DNA of 64,000 nucleotides, taken from NCBI GenBank assembly GCA_013407085.1, contig JACCGJ010018343.1, positions 170,292 to 234,291 of the forward strand, read 5' to 3'. A program made the position numbers and the translations under genes. Below, piece after piece: positions 47,001 to 56,800 of this stretch (the first letter of the stretch is position 1; each line of letters starts with the position of its first letter). The notes beneath the pieces were generated by a model. The model was not told the DNA's origin. It ran no database searches and worked only from the letters and a program-made list of their open reading frames with translations. The stretch is from Atriophallophorus winterbourni. Lineage: Eukaryota > Platyhelminthes > Trematoda > Plagiorchiida > Microphallidae.

Positions 47001-47095
47001 CGGTCCATTTGAGGAAAGAAAAGCGCAAAAAATCCAAGAATCGGTCAGCCAAACTGGCTTCGAAACCGTTGTTCAATACTGTGGCAGCTCAATAG
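34838..47095 (+). CDS. Coiled-coil protein, 462 residues, four exons, function unknown
   Basis: Exons 34838-35035, 40709-40921, 42227-42766 and 46658-47095 join to 1389 nt including the stop. All introns are phase 0 with GT/AG ends. The product has a low-complexity Ser/Gly/Arg N-terminus, long heptad-like helices in exons 2 and 3 (EKEAEIQTLYDELDTID, ANREIIRLNNQNQYFKRK, QEEMFNQKMDEYQQEIEHLK), an aromatic helical segment in exon 4 (ERRWYDYAIYLLEIMLEV) and a basic C-terminus (RKEKRKKSKNRSAK). No signal peptide or membrane segment is seen. It looks like a cytoplasmic or cytoskeletal scaffold, which is inference; I do not recognise the family. Introns of 5.7, 1.3 and 3.9 kb are full of LINE and hammerhead repeats. 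Confidence 0.75.
35250..35400 (+). repeat. Hammerhead-bearing repeat, subfamily 1 (degenerate)
   Basis: Carries acatcgtggttt, gtataactttgtttaccac, tttcaaggctcac and ttactgtctcccc, followed by a core decayed to CCGACGA and GCAGAAAAAGCGATC. The catalytic core is lost. Confidence 0.65.
36255..36542 (+). mobile_element. RTE-Z LINE 3' end
   Basis: Begins near WEKLAL, carries HCVKRRLQ, the basic RRSRRRRATDA and an intact C2HC finger (YRCKRCGRHCSSRIGLFSHS). The stop is at 36470; the 3' UTR ends in a clean (AAC)5 run at about 36525-36541. A deletion removes the DRSLWR segment. It lies in intron 1 of the coiled-coil gene. Confidence 0.88.
36550..37660. other. Intron 1 sequence, nothing recognised
   Basis: AT-rich sequence between two RTE-Z fragments. 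The 125-codon open stretch at 37181-37558 has no recognisable domain and no paired splice sites that fit the phase-0 introns of this gene. Confidence 0.4.
37668..37771 (+). mobile_element. RTE-Z LINE, internally deleted miniature copy
   Basis: About 100 bases join the SRPLGR segment (gaaagtcgacccttgggcag) directly to the 3' UTR (catgcgattgtgatgaacatcc), skipping roughly 250 bases that include the terminal finger. Confidence 0.7.
37990..38560 (-). mobile_element. Decayed CR1-like LINE 3' part
   Basis: The left half resembles 7700-8000 and the right half (gatgcatgttccatggttgg) matches 9475-9530. Both are reverse-oriented CR1-like C-terminal regions, so this is one old minus-strand copy. No frame is open. 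Confidence 0.55.
39124..39410. repeat. 61-bp inverted repeat with 165-bp spacer
   Basis: Arm 39124-39184 pairs with arm 39350-39410; by eye 56 of 61 positions are complementary. The inner ends are gtttcacttctgacac and its complement. The spacer is not recognised and has no open frame. It could be a foldback/MITE-like element or a hairpin from inverted duplication. It lies in intron 1 of the coiled-coil gene. Confidence 0.85.
39812..40340 (-). mobile_element. RTE-Z LINE 3' copy, C-terminal frame open
   Basis: The minus-strand frame 40353-39877 is continuous and reads AEVLSKAALQSMFTLL, RLRWLGHVYRMENGRIPKD, DRSHWRHCVKRRL and the complete C2HC finger. It is the best preserved RTE-Z C-terminus in the window. 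It is truncated on its 5' side near 40335, and the tail region shows tcctggtgttagcctcc instead of a clean AAC run. Confidence 0.88.
40395..40560 (+). mobile_element. CR1-like LINE fragment
   Basis: cacctgaatttgttcgaatttccctatcgacaaatc matches the CR1-like fragment at 440-480 (caccggaatttgttcgacc). Only a short post-RT piece is left. Confidence 0.5.
40709..40921 (+). CDS. Coiled-coil gene exon 2
   Basis: Acceptor tactgaaaacag and donor gtaagt; 71 codons, phase 0 to 0. Nearly all helical and charged, with heptad-spaced hydrophobics (IDKEQVLHLLREKEAEIQTL, IIDQQQNQILELRRRVAQAE). Confidence 0.82.
41150..41475 (+). repeat. Two tandem degenerate hammerhead repeats, subfamily 1
   Basis: The first unit has ATGATGACAACAAACAATCAGAAACC at 41204-41229. 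The second has gattgacgctgaatcac, ccactgtttgaaggc, GTGACGACAAACAACTAG, then ttgtggtgcgtaagggcaag and gtgagcaccagaa. Neither keeps CTGATGA. Their head-to-tail placement is like a satellite dimer. Confidence 0.65.
41480..42226. other. Intron 2 sequence, nothing recognised
   Basis: AT-rich intron between the hammerhead dimer and exon 3 of the coiled-coil gene. Confidence 0.4.
42227..42766 (+). CDS. Coiled-coil gene exon 3
   Basis: Acceptor cctcccaaatttcag and donor gtatga; 180 codons, phase 0 to 0. After a short start (MRCLFLTRSGEPHTSPK), the peptide is a long coiled coil to about codon 155, then QERTAQQRPIKVILTREEPP. The first ten codons contain a second pyrimidine-rich acceptor-like string (tttctcactag), so the exact start is uncertain. 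Confidence 0.8.
42785..43290 (-). mobile_element. RTE-Z LINE 3' copy in intron 3
   Basis: Read in reverse: the 3' UTR (catggttgaccatgaatgt), the decayed finger (gataagagaggaacaatct), the RIPKD region and SKAGL near 43120. It begins within 20 bases of the exon 3 donor. All frames are broken. Confidence 0.75.
43880..44000 (-). repeat. Hammerhead-bearing repeat, subfamily 2
   Basis: The reverse complement reads CCGATGA at the core, AAACAGCAC, GAAATTGGTC, then gtgaggtgtgtgatg and gcatgtaaat. U4 is changed to C, and stem III is ATT/GGT with a wobble, so activity is doubtful. Confidence 0.65.
44331..44640 (+). repeat. Hammerhead-bearing repeat, subfamily 1, with inverted cap
   Basis: The full unit, 44372-44640, starts and ends with gtgagcaccacaatac. 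In front lies an inverted copy of the unit end (attgtggtgctcac, 44331-44344), forming a perfect 14-bp inverted repeat with 44372-44385. It lies in intron 3 of the coiled-coil gene. Confidence 0.85.
44555..44596 (+). ncRNA. Hammerhead ribozyme candidate, best-preserved core
   Basis: CTGATGA (44561-44567), stem II GGC-AAATA-GCC (perfect), GAAA (44581-44584), stem III ACCGGT, cleavage-position base A44590, stem I CCAC/GTGG. Compared with the 21.17 kb copy, both strands of stem II differ yet pairing is kept or improved (GGT/GTC to GGC/GCC). As there, the base of stem II is C facing A instead of G-C, which may weaken it. Confidence 0.62.
44880..45300 (-). mobile_element. CR1-like LINE C-terminal fragment
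   Basis: The minus strand reads WLRKDIRLQDKIYHRATKL near 45240 and, after a break, an open 75-codon piece with SRLDCRRHFFF and FLWNSLSQYIVNA. It is truncated upstream of the KIYHR segment. Confidence 0.75.
45530..46000 (+). mobile_element. Decayed RTE-Z LINE 3' copy
   Basis: The plus strand shows KAGL-like sequence (gtttaaagctggtct), the SGCRPLGRP region (tgtcgacctttgggcag), the basic region and finger (cgggagagattattcctcc), then the 3' UTR with catggtcggtatcgaa. Frames are broken throughout. Confidence 0.75.
46010..46657. other. Intron 3 right end, nothing recognised
   Basis: Sequence between the RTE-Z copy and exon 4. The upstream extension of the exon 4 frame to 46535 is not supported as coding. 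Confidence 0.4.
46658..47095 (+). CDS. Coiled-coil gene terminal exon 4
   Basis: Acceptor tcacctttacag, phase 0; 145 codons and TAG. It starts KNEDDELKEQVKRLGHERN (end of the coiled coil), continues with an aromatic helix, and closes with basic RKEKRKKSKNRSAKLASK, which could act as a nuclear-localisation signal. No canonical AATAAA was found close downstream. Confidence 0.82.
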   Translation, partial: KNEDDELKEQVKRLGHERNQWKSYACSLVRTMVENCEHFLQQTTYEEPEFHTEAERRWYDYAIYLLEIMLEVAPHRLTEHDLEMLKQRQPERTVEIEIDRPQPVMESSGPDVLSAVHLRKEKRKKSKNRSAKLASKPLFNTVAAQ

Positions 47096-47705
47096 GCCCG
47101 AAATGACCGTTCCCTGGGAAGGACATTCAAACGAAACACGACGGTTGCTTGTTAATTGTACATATTTATACGAGAAAAAGTAAACCAGGAATCACATTGC
47201 AACGCTGTCAAAGTAATTTTGTGTGCTGAGAACATTCAAACTCGGTCGTGTGAACAAGAATGAAAATGTAGGATTAGGGTTTATTTTCACAGAGAACTGA
47301 CAGACGAATGGCTAATGCAACCAGAAGATCAAAAGAGCAGTGGCTCTTGCCCATAATATCTTCAGTATCTACTTTAATTTTCACGCGACATATTCGATCG
47401 ATCGATCAACAGGATTAATTATTGACGAATGGGTAAAAACGGTACAAATTGTTGTCTAGTCCAGTTTCGCCATTTAACATTGCAGACGGTATGCATTCAC
47501 GGGTCACTGTGTTTAAGACACATTAACGGCCATCCATTATACACTAACGGAAGTGCAGGCTGCACAGCTCCATGATGCTAATGGTACGAAAAATTATGAA
47601 CAGCGCAAACAATAACACTATGCTTAAGAGTGTCAACTCTTCGCTTTAGTTCTCGTCCTATATGGAGCGGGTTCGTATAGACAATGCGTTGTACAGAGAA
47701 CGGTT

Positions 47706-47890
47706 TTAGGTGATTCGAACAAGAAACTGATTTCTCGAGGATACGGTGGGACCACTAGTTGAAAGGACCCCATGGGAACTTATGTGCTTTATTCTGTATA
47801 CCAATGGTTCCGTGTGTGTCAATGAACCCGTTTTACTGATCAGTCGAATTATTGGTGTCCACGCACGTGGGCTGAATGGTTGTAACGTCA
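47706..47890 (-). CDS. Unrecognised gene, candidate last exon
   Basis: Acceptor tgggtgttcag, then about 61 codons to TAA: LQPFSPRAWTPIIRLISKTG, later VYRIKHISSHGVLSTSGP and QFLVRIT. The composition looks coding, but the link to the other exons is not proven. Confidence 0.4.
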
Positions 47891-50800
47891 CTGAACACCC
47901 ATCCTACCATAGAACAGCGTAAACGATTATATGCATGTATGATATCACAAGCTTGAAGCGTGCACAATGCCGTACAGTCTTAGACTGCACGTTGGTTGAG
48001 ATACTCTCAGGTTACACAGGACAAGACAGATATAAGAAAGAGGAATGAATGAATGAAGCACAAACCTGATCCAGGCAAAGTGTCGTACAGTCAGAGACTG
48101 CACGTGAGCTAATTTACTGTCAGGTTGCCCAGGCCTAGACAGATTATGAAGATGATGATAAGAAAGGGGAAATGGTAGTGATACACCCGCGTGTTTCACG
48201 CATGCAGCTCATTACCCGTGGCAAATCAGAATAACATGGCGTTAGCTGCGCAGTACATAAGTACCAAAGGTTGTCATAGCCGTGTGTAGCAGTGGGGATA
48301 AGCTCCTACTATACTAGGGTCAGTGAGAAGATCACAGACAGCAATGGTACTTCAATCACCAACAAAGAGGGTCGCGAGTATCGATCGGAGCGATATTTTC
48401 GCGAGGAAGTGAGGTAATCAGTTGCGATTAACGAATTACTTTCAAATTCTCAAATAGCCTCTGACAACCAAGCCCAGCTTCTGGCCTGCACGAGTGTCTC
48501 CCCGAGCCCAGCGGAACTTCTTCTACCAACAGGAGAAAGGGCAAGGGCGAGTGACTGGCGCCTGAAAATCAGTTTGCTTTCGGGAGATGGAGCTCGTCAG
48601 CCTGTGAGGTCATTTCATCTAAGGGAAGGAAAACCGATTTTAACCTCCGCTGCCTTGCGGGATACCCGATCGCGGAAAGGCTTCGGGAGAAAACCCTGAT
48701 GAAAATCCTGGAACAGAGTCTAGTAGACGGTTGGTTGGTGCACACCCCCTCTTTCTGGTAAATCCCTACTGCCTTGCAGGTCGCACTTCGTTGTGCAAAG
48801 GCTAGAGAAGCTGACTCGAACAAAAGCCGAGTGGTGCTGGGGACGCCGCGTTGTACCCAAATTCCCAAGACTCTTCGTTGAAGACGACTCATCCTCCAGG
48901 AGGAGATAGTTGCACACAAGTAAGTAAACTAAGTAGTACATAAGTACTGCATAAGTGCACACCCATGCATTTAAACAATGGAGTGGCTAGGAAAGCTTAT
49001 TATGATGCAAGACAGTAAAAGTTACCAGAATGGTGTCGAGCTAATGTCGTTCTACTTGTTCAAAAAACTTGTTTCACGCTAATTGAAGGCACATCCTGCC
49101 AGTGCCTACGTTTTATGTAGGTTATGTACTGTTGTAAACAACACATTTCCCAACTAGTTAGAACGTTTTTCTGTCTTGGTTTTATGGTAGTTTATCATTT
49201 GGCACTTTCTATCGATGCCATGCTGCCCGTGAGAATGCTCGTTTGAGATTTTAATTCAGTCTTCATTGGTCTATCACCGCTAGGCATATATCTAAGGATG
49301 TTTCCTGGGGATCAACCTGACGTACCGAGGATATGGTCCAACGATTACAGTCTTCATTGCTTCATGTAGGGAAATACTTGCTCTCTAAATCGCATGCCCA
49401 AACTTACCTCCCCAGGATCCGTCGCCGAACTGATTGTAATATCATAAGCCATGTCTATCAGAAAAATACATTTGGCGCACTATGGCTTGGTAAACACCAA
49501 TTTCAGTTTCGAAACTAATCTCATTGGTACATCCGATAGTGCATTTAAACTATAAATAGGAATTACGTACACGGCTAACTCTAAGGTTAACTCTGCATCT
49601 CGTTTGTAGAACGAACTGGAAAGTAGTCAATCGGCAAACCATGGACACAAGCTGCGACAGATCGAACGATGATTTTAGAGGTTGAAGCGTTCAGTTCCAG
49701 TGAAACTCATCATCACCATAGATAGCATTACACCAGTAACAAGTGCTTAACTGCCGTACCACCAGGAAACCTTCATATCCTACAATGAAGGGTAAGGGTG
49801 GAACTTAAAAAGCTACTGCAGTTTTAGAAGAGAGACAATGAGACGAGGTGTCTACACTACGAATCAAACATGCATTCAATCATCGCGAACGAGTTAAGCG
49901 AAGTCAGCATGACAGCTTTCTTGCGGTTTTTACTGCCACGGATAATAACAAGCTCACCTCGCCACCTTACGTGACAACATACAACATTAATCAAACACGT
50001 CAAAAACATGTCTACAACGAAACCGTCACTTAACACGATTTTGTTCTATTTTACTAAGGGTAAAAAGCCACTGTAACTCCGCCAAGGACGGTTCCAAGCC
50101 CGTTTGAGAAAGGAGGAGGGTTGGGCTTAGGGCTAGCAACCCTATCCCGTAAAACCTACATTGCTACGGAAACGATGACAACAGATCCGTGGTTCGGTCA
50201 TGTCTGCAGGATGGATCACAGTTCGCATACGAAGGTAGCCATGCACTGGCATCCGCAAGGTAAACGAAAAAGGGGACGGCCCAAGGAAACTTGGCGCAGA
50301 ACGTTGGAACGCGAACTACATGCACAAAGATTCACGGTGCAGACGGCAACGGAAGCAGCGACAGACCGGAGCCACTGGCGTGAAGTTGTCTTCGCCTCAT
50401 GTGCCACCCGGCACGGAGAGGACTAAATGAATAATGAATGAAAAAGCCACTGTGTATTCTGATCACTTGGACCCCAACCTGAGGGACCAGTCGCACCAAT
50501 TGCAGCTAGTTTACAAGCCACATCAGTATGGCTACCCATACAACGATCCCATTAGGAGTTGCAAACAAAACCGCGTCACCAAAAAAGATGATTTCCTATT
50601 CGCAATACGTGGCCTAGCCAGCGAATTCTATGCATGTCAACTTGCTTTTTCATAGTTACGTCACAATGGGTAGTGAAACTACAGAGACAATCTAAATCGG
50701 TTGCAGTAATTCAACCTTTATATTGCCCTGCAGCATGTTGAAAAACCTAATGAAAGACCCAGTTAAAAGCGCTTGTCCGCCTTGTACAGTTTTGTACTAA

Positions 50801-53800
50801 TAACTAGAAACACTCCGATAACCTAATAAGATCGGATACGCTATGTAAATAAATAAATTCAAAAAGATGGGTCGAATTTAGGTTGAAATAGCAAAGAGTA
50901 TGAGCATACACTTCAACATATATTTCATTTATCTACATCGGTTAATGTCACGAAACCAGCATTTAGACTTTGAATACGGCACAATCCCGCATTCTTACGA
51001 CTTTCGCGACGTTCCTTGTGAAGCCTTTCCACGTTACTGTGTTCTTTTTTCCAATGGTTCGTCCATTTTCGAACGAAAGGGGAATGTGGCAGGGGCCCGC
51101 AGGAAGCTTCCGTCTGAACAAAACAACGATATAGTGCGATTTTACTGCCAAAAAGTAATCTAAAATTATAAGAAACGGGGGGAAAACGTGTAGCTCAGGT
51201 ATTGCATGGAGGACTGGAGTATTAAGTGTCCGAGAATTTTTGACGAATTACATGATTTAATTTTTGTGAGACTAACACGACTGCAAAGCAGAGCAACACG
51301 TTCAAGTATGCACGCAAACGTGATAAAACGGCTAAGAAGTGTTAACCAGACCTGATCGGCTACCAGCCAATTCGACATTTGCAACATCGGATGTCATAGA
51401 ACAGCAAAAAGACATGACCGAGATGTATGTATGTATGAAAGCACAAGCCTGATCCAGGCAAAGTGCAGCACAGACACAGACTGCACGTGGGCAAAGATAC
51501 TGTCAGGTTGCCCAGGCCTAGACTGATATGAGAAGGAAAGTACAAGCGGTGCTGGGGACGCCGCTTTGTATCCAAATTCCCAAGAATCTTCATTGAAGCC
51601 GACTCATCCTCCAGGAGGAGATAGTCGCACACAAGTAATTAAGTAAAAAGGAAAGGGTAGTGAATATTGTATATATATATATATCTTGCACACACACTGA
51701 CAGTCCATATATCATGAAGTAGCTGGCGATGCAAGACAAAGCGAGTTCTTTGTTTGTATGAACTTTATTGAACAAACAGCTGTCGGGAACGTAAAAGACG
51801 AGATCAGTAACGAACAGATTAGTTGTACGAATGTTTTAAATAGTCTTGCAAATCTCAAGCGTGATTTAGGAAAAGTGCCGCACAGTCATAGACATTCCAA
51901 AGCTACGACAAACAAAATGTGAACATTTTGTGCGACTTGATCAAAAGGATGGCACAACCAACCTGTTCAATCACGTGGTAAAACAATGTAGATGGGGTTA
52001 AACACGGGCATTTGCGTCACACACACACCACGACTGGTTACATGATAGTTGCCTTAATCAGTAGGGCCAGTATGATCAGAAGCCGCATACCATGAAAGAT
52101 AGGATAATTTTTGACCCAGCCCACTGAAACCACTTCTGTCTAACGTAATTAATATGTCGCCAAGTAAAGTACACCACCCAAGCATTGCAAACCGAGTATG
52201 TGCTAAGCTGACGTGTCATTTGTTTGGGAACCTTTGGCTTTTGAGAATTCTGAACCAGTCATTCGAAAATAGACAAAACAATGGAATGAGTGCGTGTGTG
52301 TCTAATGCGGGCAAGTTTGATCGGCCGCATGAAACCTATTCCACAGCGTCTTCACAGTCACAACTTGTTTACTATTATTCTATTGTTTCAACGCGTGTGC
52401 GATAAAAATGGACGCAAATATAAACAAAGTTTGAACTTGCAAGCCAACGTTGGATAAAGCTGGTATGACAAACCTGTTCAATCGATGTCTCCGAAAATCA
52501 CACGTGGATGAGCTTAAACCCAAGTGCTTCAACGAAAAATCCGTATTTGCACGCTGGCGCTTTTCAAACAACTGATTTTTCCCCTTTGCGATCGATCAGG
52601 TCATGAAGGAAATGTCTACCTCAAGGTATGAGTATGAGTATGAAAGCATAAGCCTGGTCCAGGCAAAGTGCCGCACAGTCACAGACTGTACTGGTGTACT
52701 CCAGGTACAACACAACGGACAGCTACATGTGATATGTTGTCACACATTGGATGAACTAAGAGGTTATCGCAGCCAACTGCCAAATTTCAGCAGGTACTCA
52801 AACGACAGAATCTTGGTGAACAATAGGATTAGGCAAGGGTACACTTCAGATCCATTGCAAAATATTATTGGAAGAGCCAAAACTGGGTAGAGTTGATCCC
52901 GCAGTGAATCTATACCAATCGATAAAACGACTGAAATTAACACGCTCAGATGCGGATGGCATTTACCGACCGTGCGTTGTGATTGAATGTAGTATGTGTG
53001 TATCAAATCGTAAACCAGGATAGAGGAAAAGTGTGACACAGTCATAGTCAGCACATGGGCTCAGATACTGCCAGGTTGCCCAGGCCTAGACAGATATAAG
53101 ATAGGAAAATAGAAGTCACCCTCCAGCATGTTTTCGCATGTTGCTCAGTACCTTTGGCAAATCATTTTAGCACGGTTAACTGCGCAGTACAGAACAATTG
53201 CACATTGGTGCACATCCGATTGAAGGTATAATCTCTCATATTACAGGCGCACCGTGGTCTGGCGCGCAGTTACTGAAGACAAGGCTTTTAATAACTGATC
53301 ACAGATATTGGGCTCAAAGTAGTTCATCTTACGACGCAAATTAAACGAGAGGAGGCTTTCCAGCAACGACTAACGGCAAAATGGAAAAAAATAAGTGTCT
53401 TGTACCAGCAAGATGCAGCCAAATCCAGTGCTTAGATTCGAGAATGTAACACGGGGTTTCAAGCATTGCCGAACCGAGATAAAGCGGGATAGAGTGCATG
53501 ATGAGAAACCGTATTTTTGGTGAAGGTAATGTTTAACAAAACAGGCTACTCACAAGTAGCATGTGGGTCTAAATTCATACAAAGAGGAGCTTATTTGTGA
53601 GGCCCAACGATCATATCATTATTTGGTAACTGAAGATTTTTTGAATTAAAAAGAAACTATCATTTCCTTTGTTTTGTTAAAGTGAAACGAGATTTTGTTT
53701 GAAAATGAAGCTCCAAGGAAAAGATCGAACGACAATATATACGCGGGGGAATAACTCAAAGCGGGAAAATACGGATTTGCATTTCGAACCCATGGGTTTT

Positions 53801-56800
53801 ACCCAATCCACATGTGTTTACATGTGATTGAAGAGGTTATTCGTGCCAGATATATCCAGAAGCTCAAACTTTGTTTATCATTTCTTTATTGCTTCAAGGT
53901 ACGCGGATCCTGCTCATACTGTCGTTATCTGATCGGTGCAAACAGCACGAAACTGGTCGTGGGGTGTGTGATGCTAATGCATGTAAATGCGGATTTTTCA
54001 TTCGAACCAATGGGTAAAAACCATCCACAGATATGTGGACGCATGCAATTGAAGAGGTCGGTTGTGCCAGCCTTATTCAGCCTACCATTGCACGGATTTG
54101 CAATCGTACAGTACTTCTGTGCTGCGCGGCTAACACGGTGCTAAATTGATTGGCCACCGGTGGTGAGCTGCATGCTGAAACACGCTGAAGTCTCACTACT
54201 ATCTCAATTTGTTTTCTCATATCTGTCTAGGCCTGGGCAGCCTGACAGTATCTTAGACCACGTGCAGTATCTGACTGTACGGCACTTTGCCTGGATCAGG
54301 CTTATGCTTTCATACATACATATAAATTCTCTACTCCCTATTTGGTGTGTGGGTGTAATAGTTGAGAATGCAGATATAGATATTTTAATACGCTACCGTT
54401 ATTGAAACGAGGAAAAGCGAACCAATTACCTGCAAATTGTACTCGTCATCATTTTTCAGTCTGGAACGAATTTTTGCCATCAACTTGTCCCGGTCTAAGC
54501 CGTACGCATTGGTTGGTTTGACGGTCTCGGTAACGCTACTTGATACGCCACAGGACGCGTCCAATTCTATCAACTGAAATTAGTCAAATGGAACGAGATT
54601 GAGATCGGACCATCAAGTTATCTAGAATTCATGGAACATTTTAAAGCGGGCCCTTGCTGGTGAGCGAAAGGTGGTCCAACGAAAAAAATTCGTGTCAGTT
54701 AACCCGTTTCTTCAGATCAACTTAAATCCTAAAAATACCGTATTACGAATAGCTAGCTGTCCAAGTTAGGCTAGGGATTAGAGGAGAGCAGCGGTTATCG
54801 AAATCCAGGTGACGTCAATCAACTCATACGTATAAATGAAAGCACAAACCTGATTCAGGCAAATTGACGCACAGTCATAGACTGTCCGTGTGCTAAGATA
54901 CTGTCAGGTTGCTAAAGCCTAGACAGATATGAGAAAGAAAGACGCTGTGCGAAGCGTGGCTTTATCTACACATTAATACAATTCATGGCAAACCTAGTAG
55001 GAACATTGATAACTAATGCTATGAAAAACTCCAACTAAAATCTCCACAACTACAGATAGTAGGGCCATTTTATGCGCTTAAGGAGGTAAACAGCTATTGT
55101 TATCGTCAGTCTTGTGGGTTCGGAAATTGAAAATTCAGATGCTAAACAAGGTGGCGAGAGATTAAAATAGAAAATAGCGTCAAAACGAAGTATATAAAAA
55201 TAAAAATACGGCGAAGGCGCATTAAAGCAAAACCCCAGATATGTGAATTTAAAAGATAACAAATTTCGCACCTTGGTTTCCGAATCAATGGTAAAGTTAA
55301 AAATGGGCAACTTTCTTGAACGATCATTCGGGAACAACTGCGCGCTATAAAAGGAACGAAATAAGAATATGAAACAAAGTGACCTACCGGAGAACATCTG
55401 AATGATTTAGTACACAACGGTGTAATTCAAATATAAGTTTGTTTACCGACACTGCATCATCGATAGCAAAATTTCTGGGTTTAAGACATCGCACCTCATA
55501 ATGGCCGGCAATAGAGGATGGCTGAAGCTGAGATGAGATGAGTAGAAGCATGAGAAATATGCAGCGTGGGATACGTTTAGATAGTAGTGCAACAAGGATA
55601 TGGACTGCATCCTATCCGCGTACAAGATGACCTGCTACGATGAGGGCAAGTGCCATTCAGCCTTGGGCTGCATCTGGGCTAACATATTTTGAGGTGACCA
55701 GGCATAGACAGATGGGAATGGAAACATAAATGGCAGTGGGACTCCAGCGCGTTTCCACCTGCAGCTCACTACCGCTGGAAAATCATTTAGCACGATGTTA
55801 GCTGCACAGCATAGAGCATTTAGAGTTGAAAAGTAACCAATGCTATATCTATATACCATATTTGCTTGTCAGCCAACAGAAACTTACAAATTCACTTCTT
55901 GTTTGTCAAATAATAGGTAGTTTGGCGGTAACTTATTTCGCGCACAAATGTCAAATATTTTGTGGACTAATATCTGTTCATCTATCGTAGTCGAAGTTGT
56001 TGGTCAGCGATTAGAATAAATCAATTCGTCTGACAATTTGATAACACACATTAAGCCCTTCGCCATTTTTTAATTTCATTCTCACGTTTACTGCACGTGC
56101 TTTTTCCAAAACAATATGATAAAACAATACAGCACAAACATTTCATCATCACCTTCTTGGACAGCATTACGCTGCTACCATATACCGAGTGCATAATTGC
56201 AATGGTATGGTATGAAAGCACAAGCGCGACAGCATAGCATATTGCATCAATGTTGGGGAAATATCATTATTATCCCCAAAAACTTATTATATCTACTAAA
56301 TTCCTGATTTCCGATTCTGATTAGTCGGTCATATTGTTTTCGCGAAATAGAGCATAAATACAGACGAGCTGCAGCTTAAACTATCTATTGGTCAGAGACG
56401 GTAAAAGCTATTTGCCTGAAAGGCGTCTTTGTTCTCGCTACACGTAATGTTGGGTCCAGTTAGACAATAGTGACTAATAGTATAAAAATTTTTAGTGTTA
56501 AGCATTCGGGTCATTATTACTTGATTTATGTTCTGGTACTATATAACAATCATGTGAATTGCCAGCTGACTTGTTTTGCAGCTTCTACCGAGCTCTGTAA
56601 GGCATGTTATGGCAAGACGTGAGGAAGAATTTTTTAACACGCGGCTTAACCATCACAAGTGAATACACGAAGGATGTCTTCAAGACTGCAATCCTTTGGT
56701 TCTATAACACTCATCGACGAACGTTTATATTTATAAGACGAAGCTGCAACCGAAATTGAATGATGCATCTAAGACAACATGTGAAACACAGAGAGCCGAC

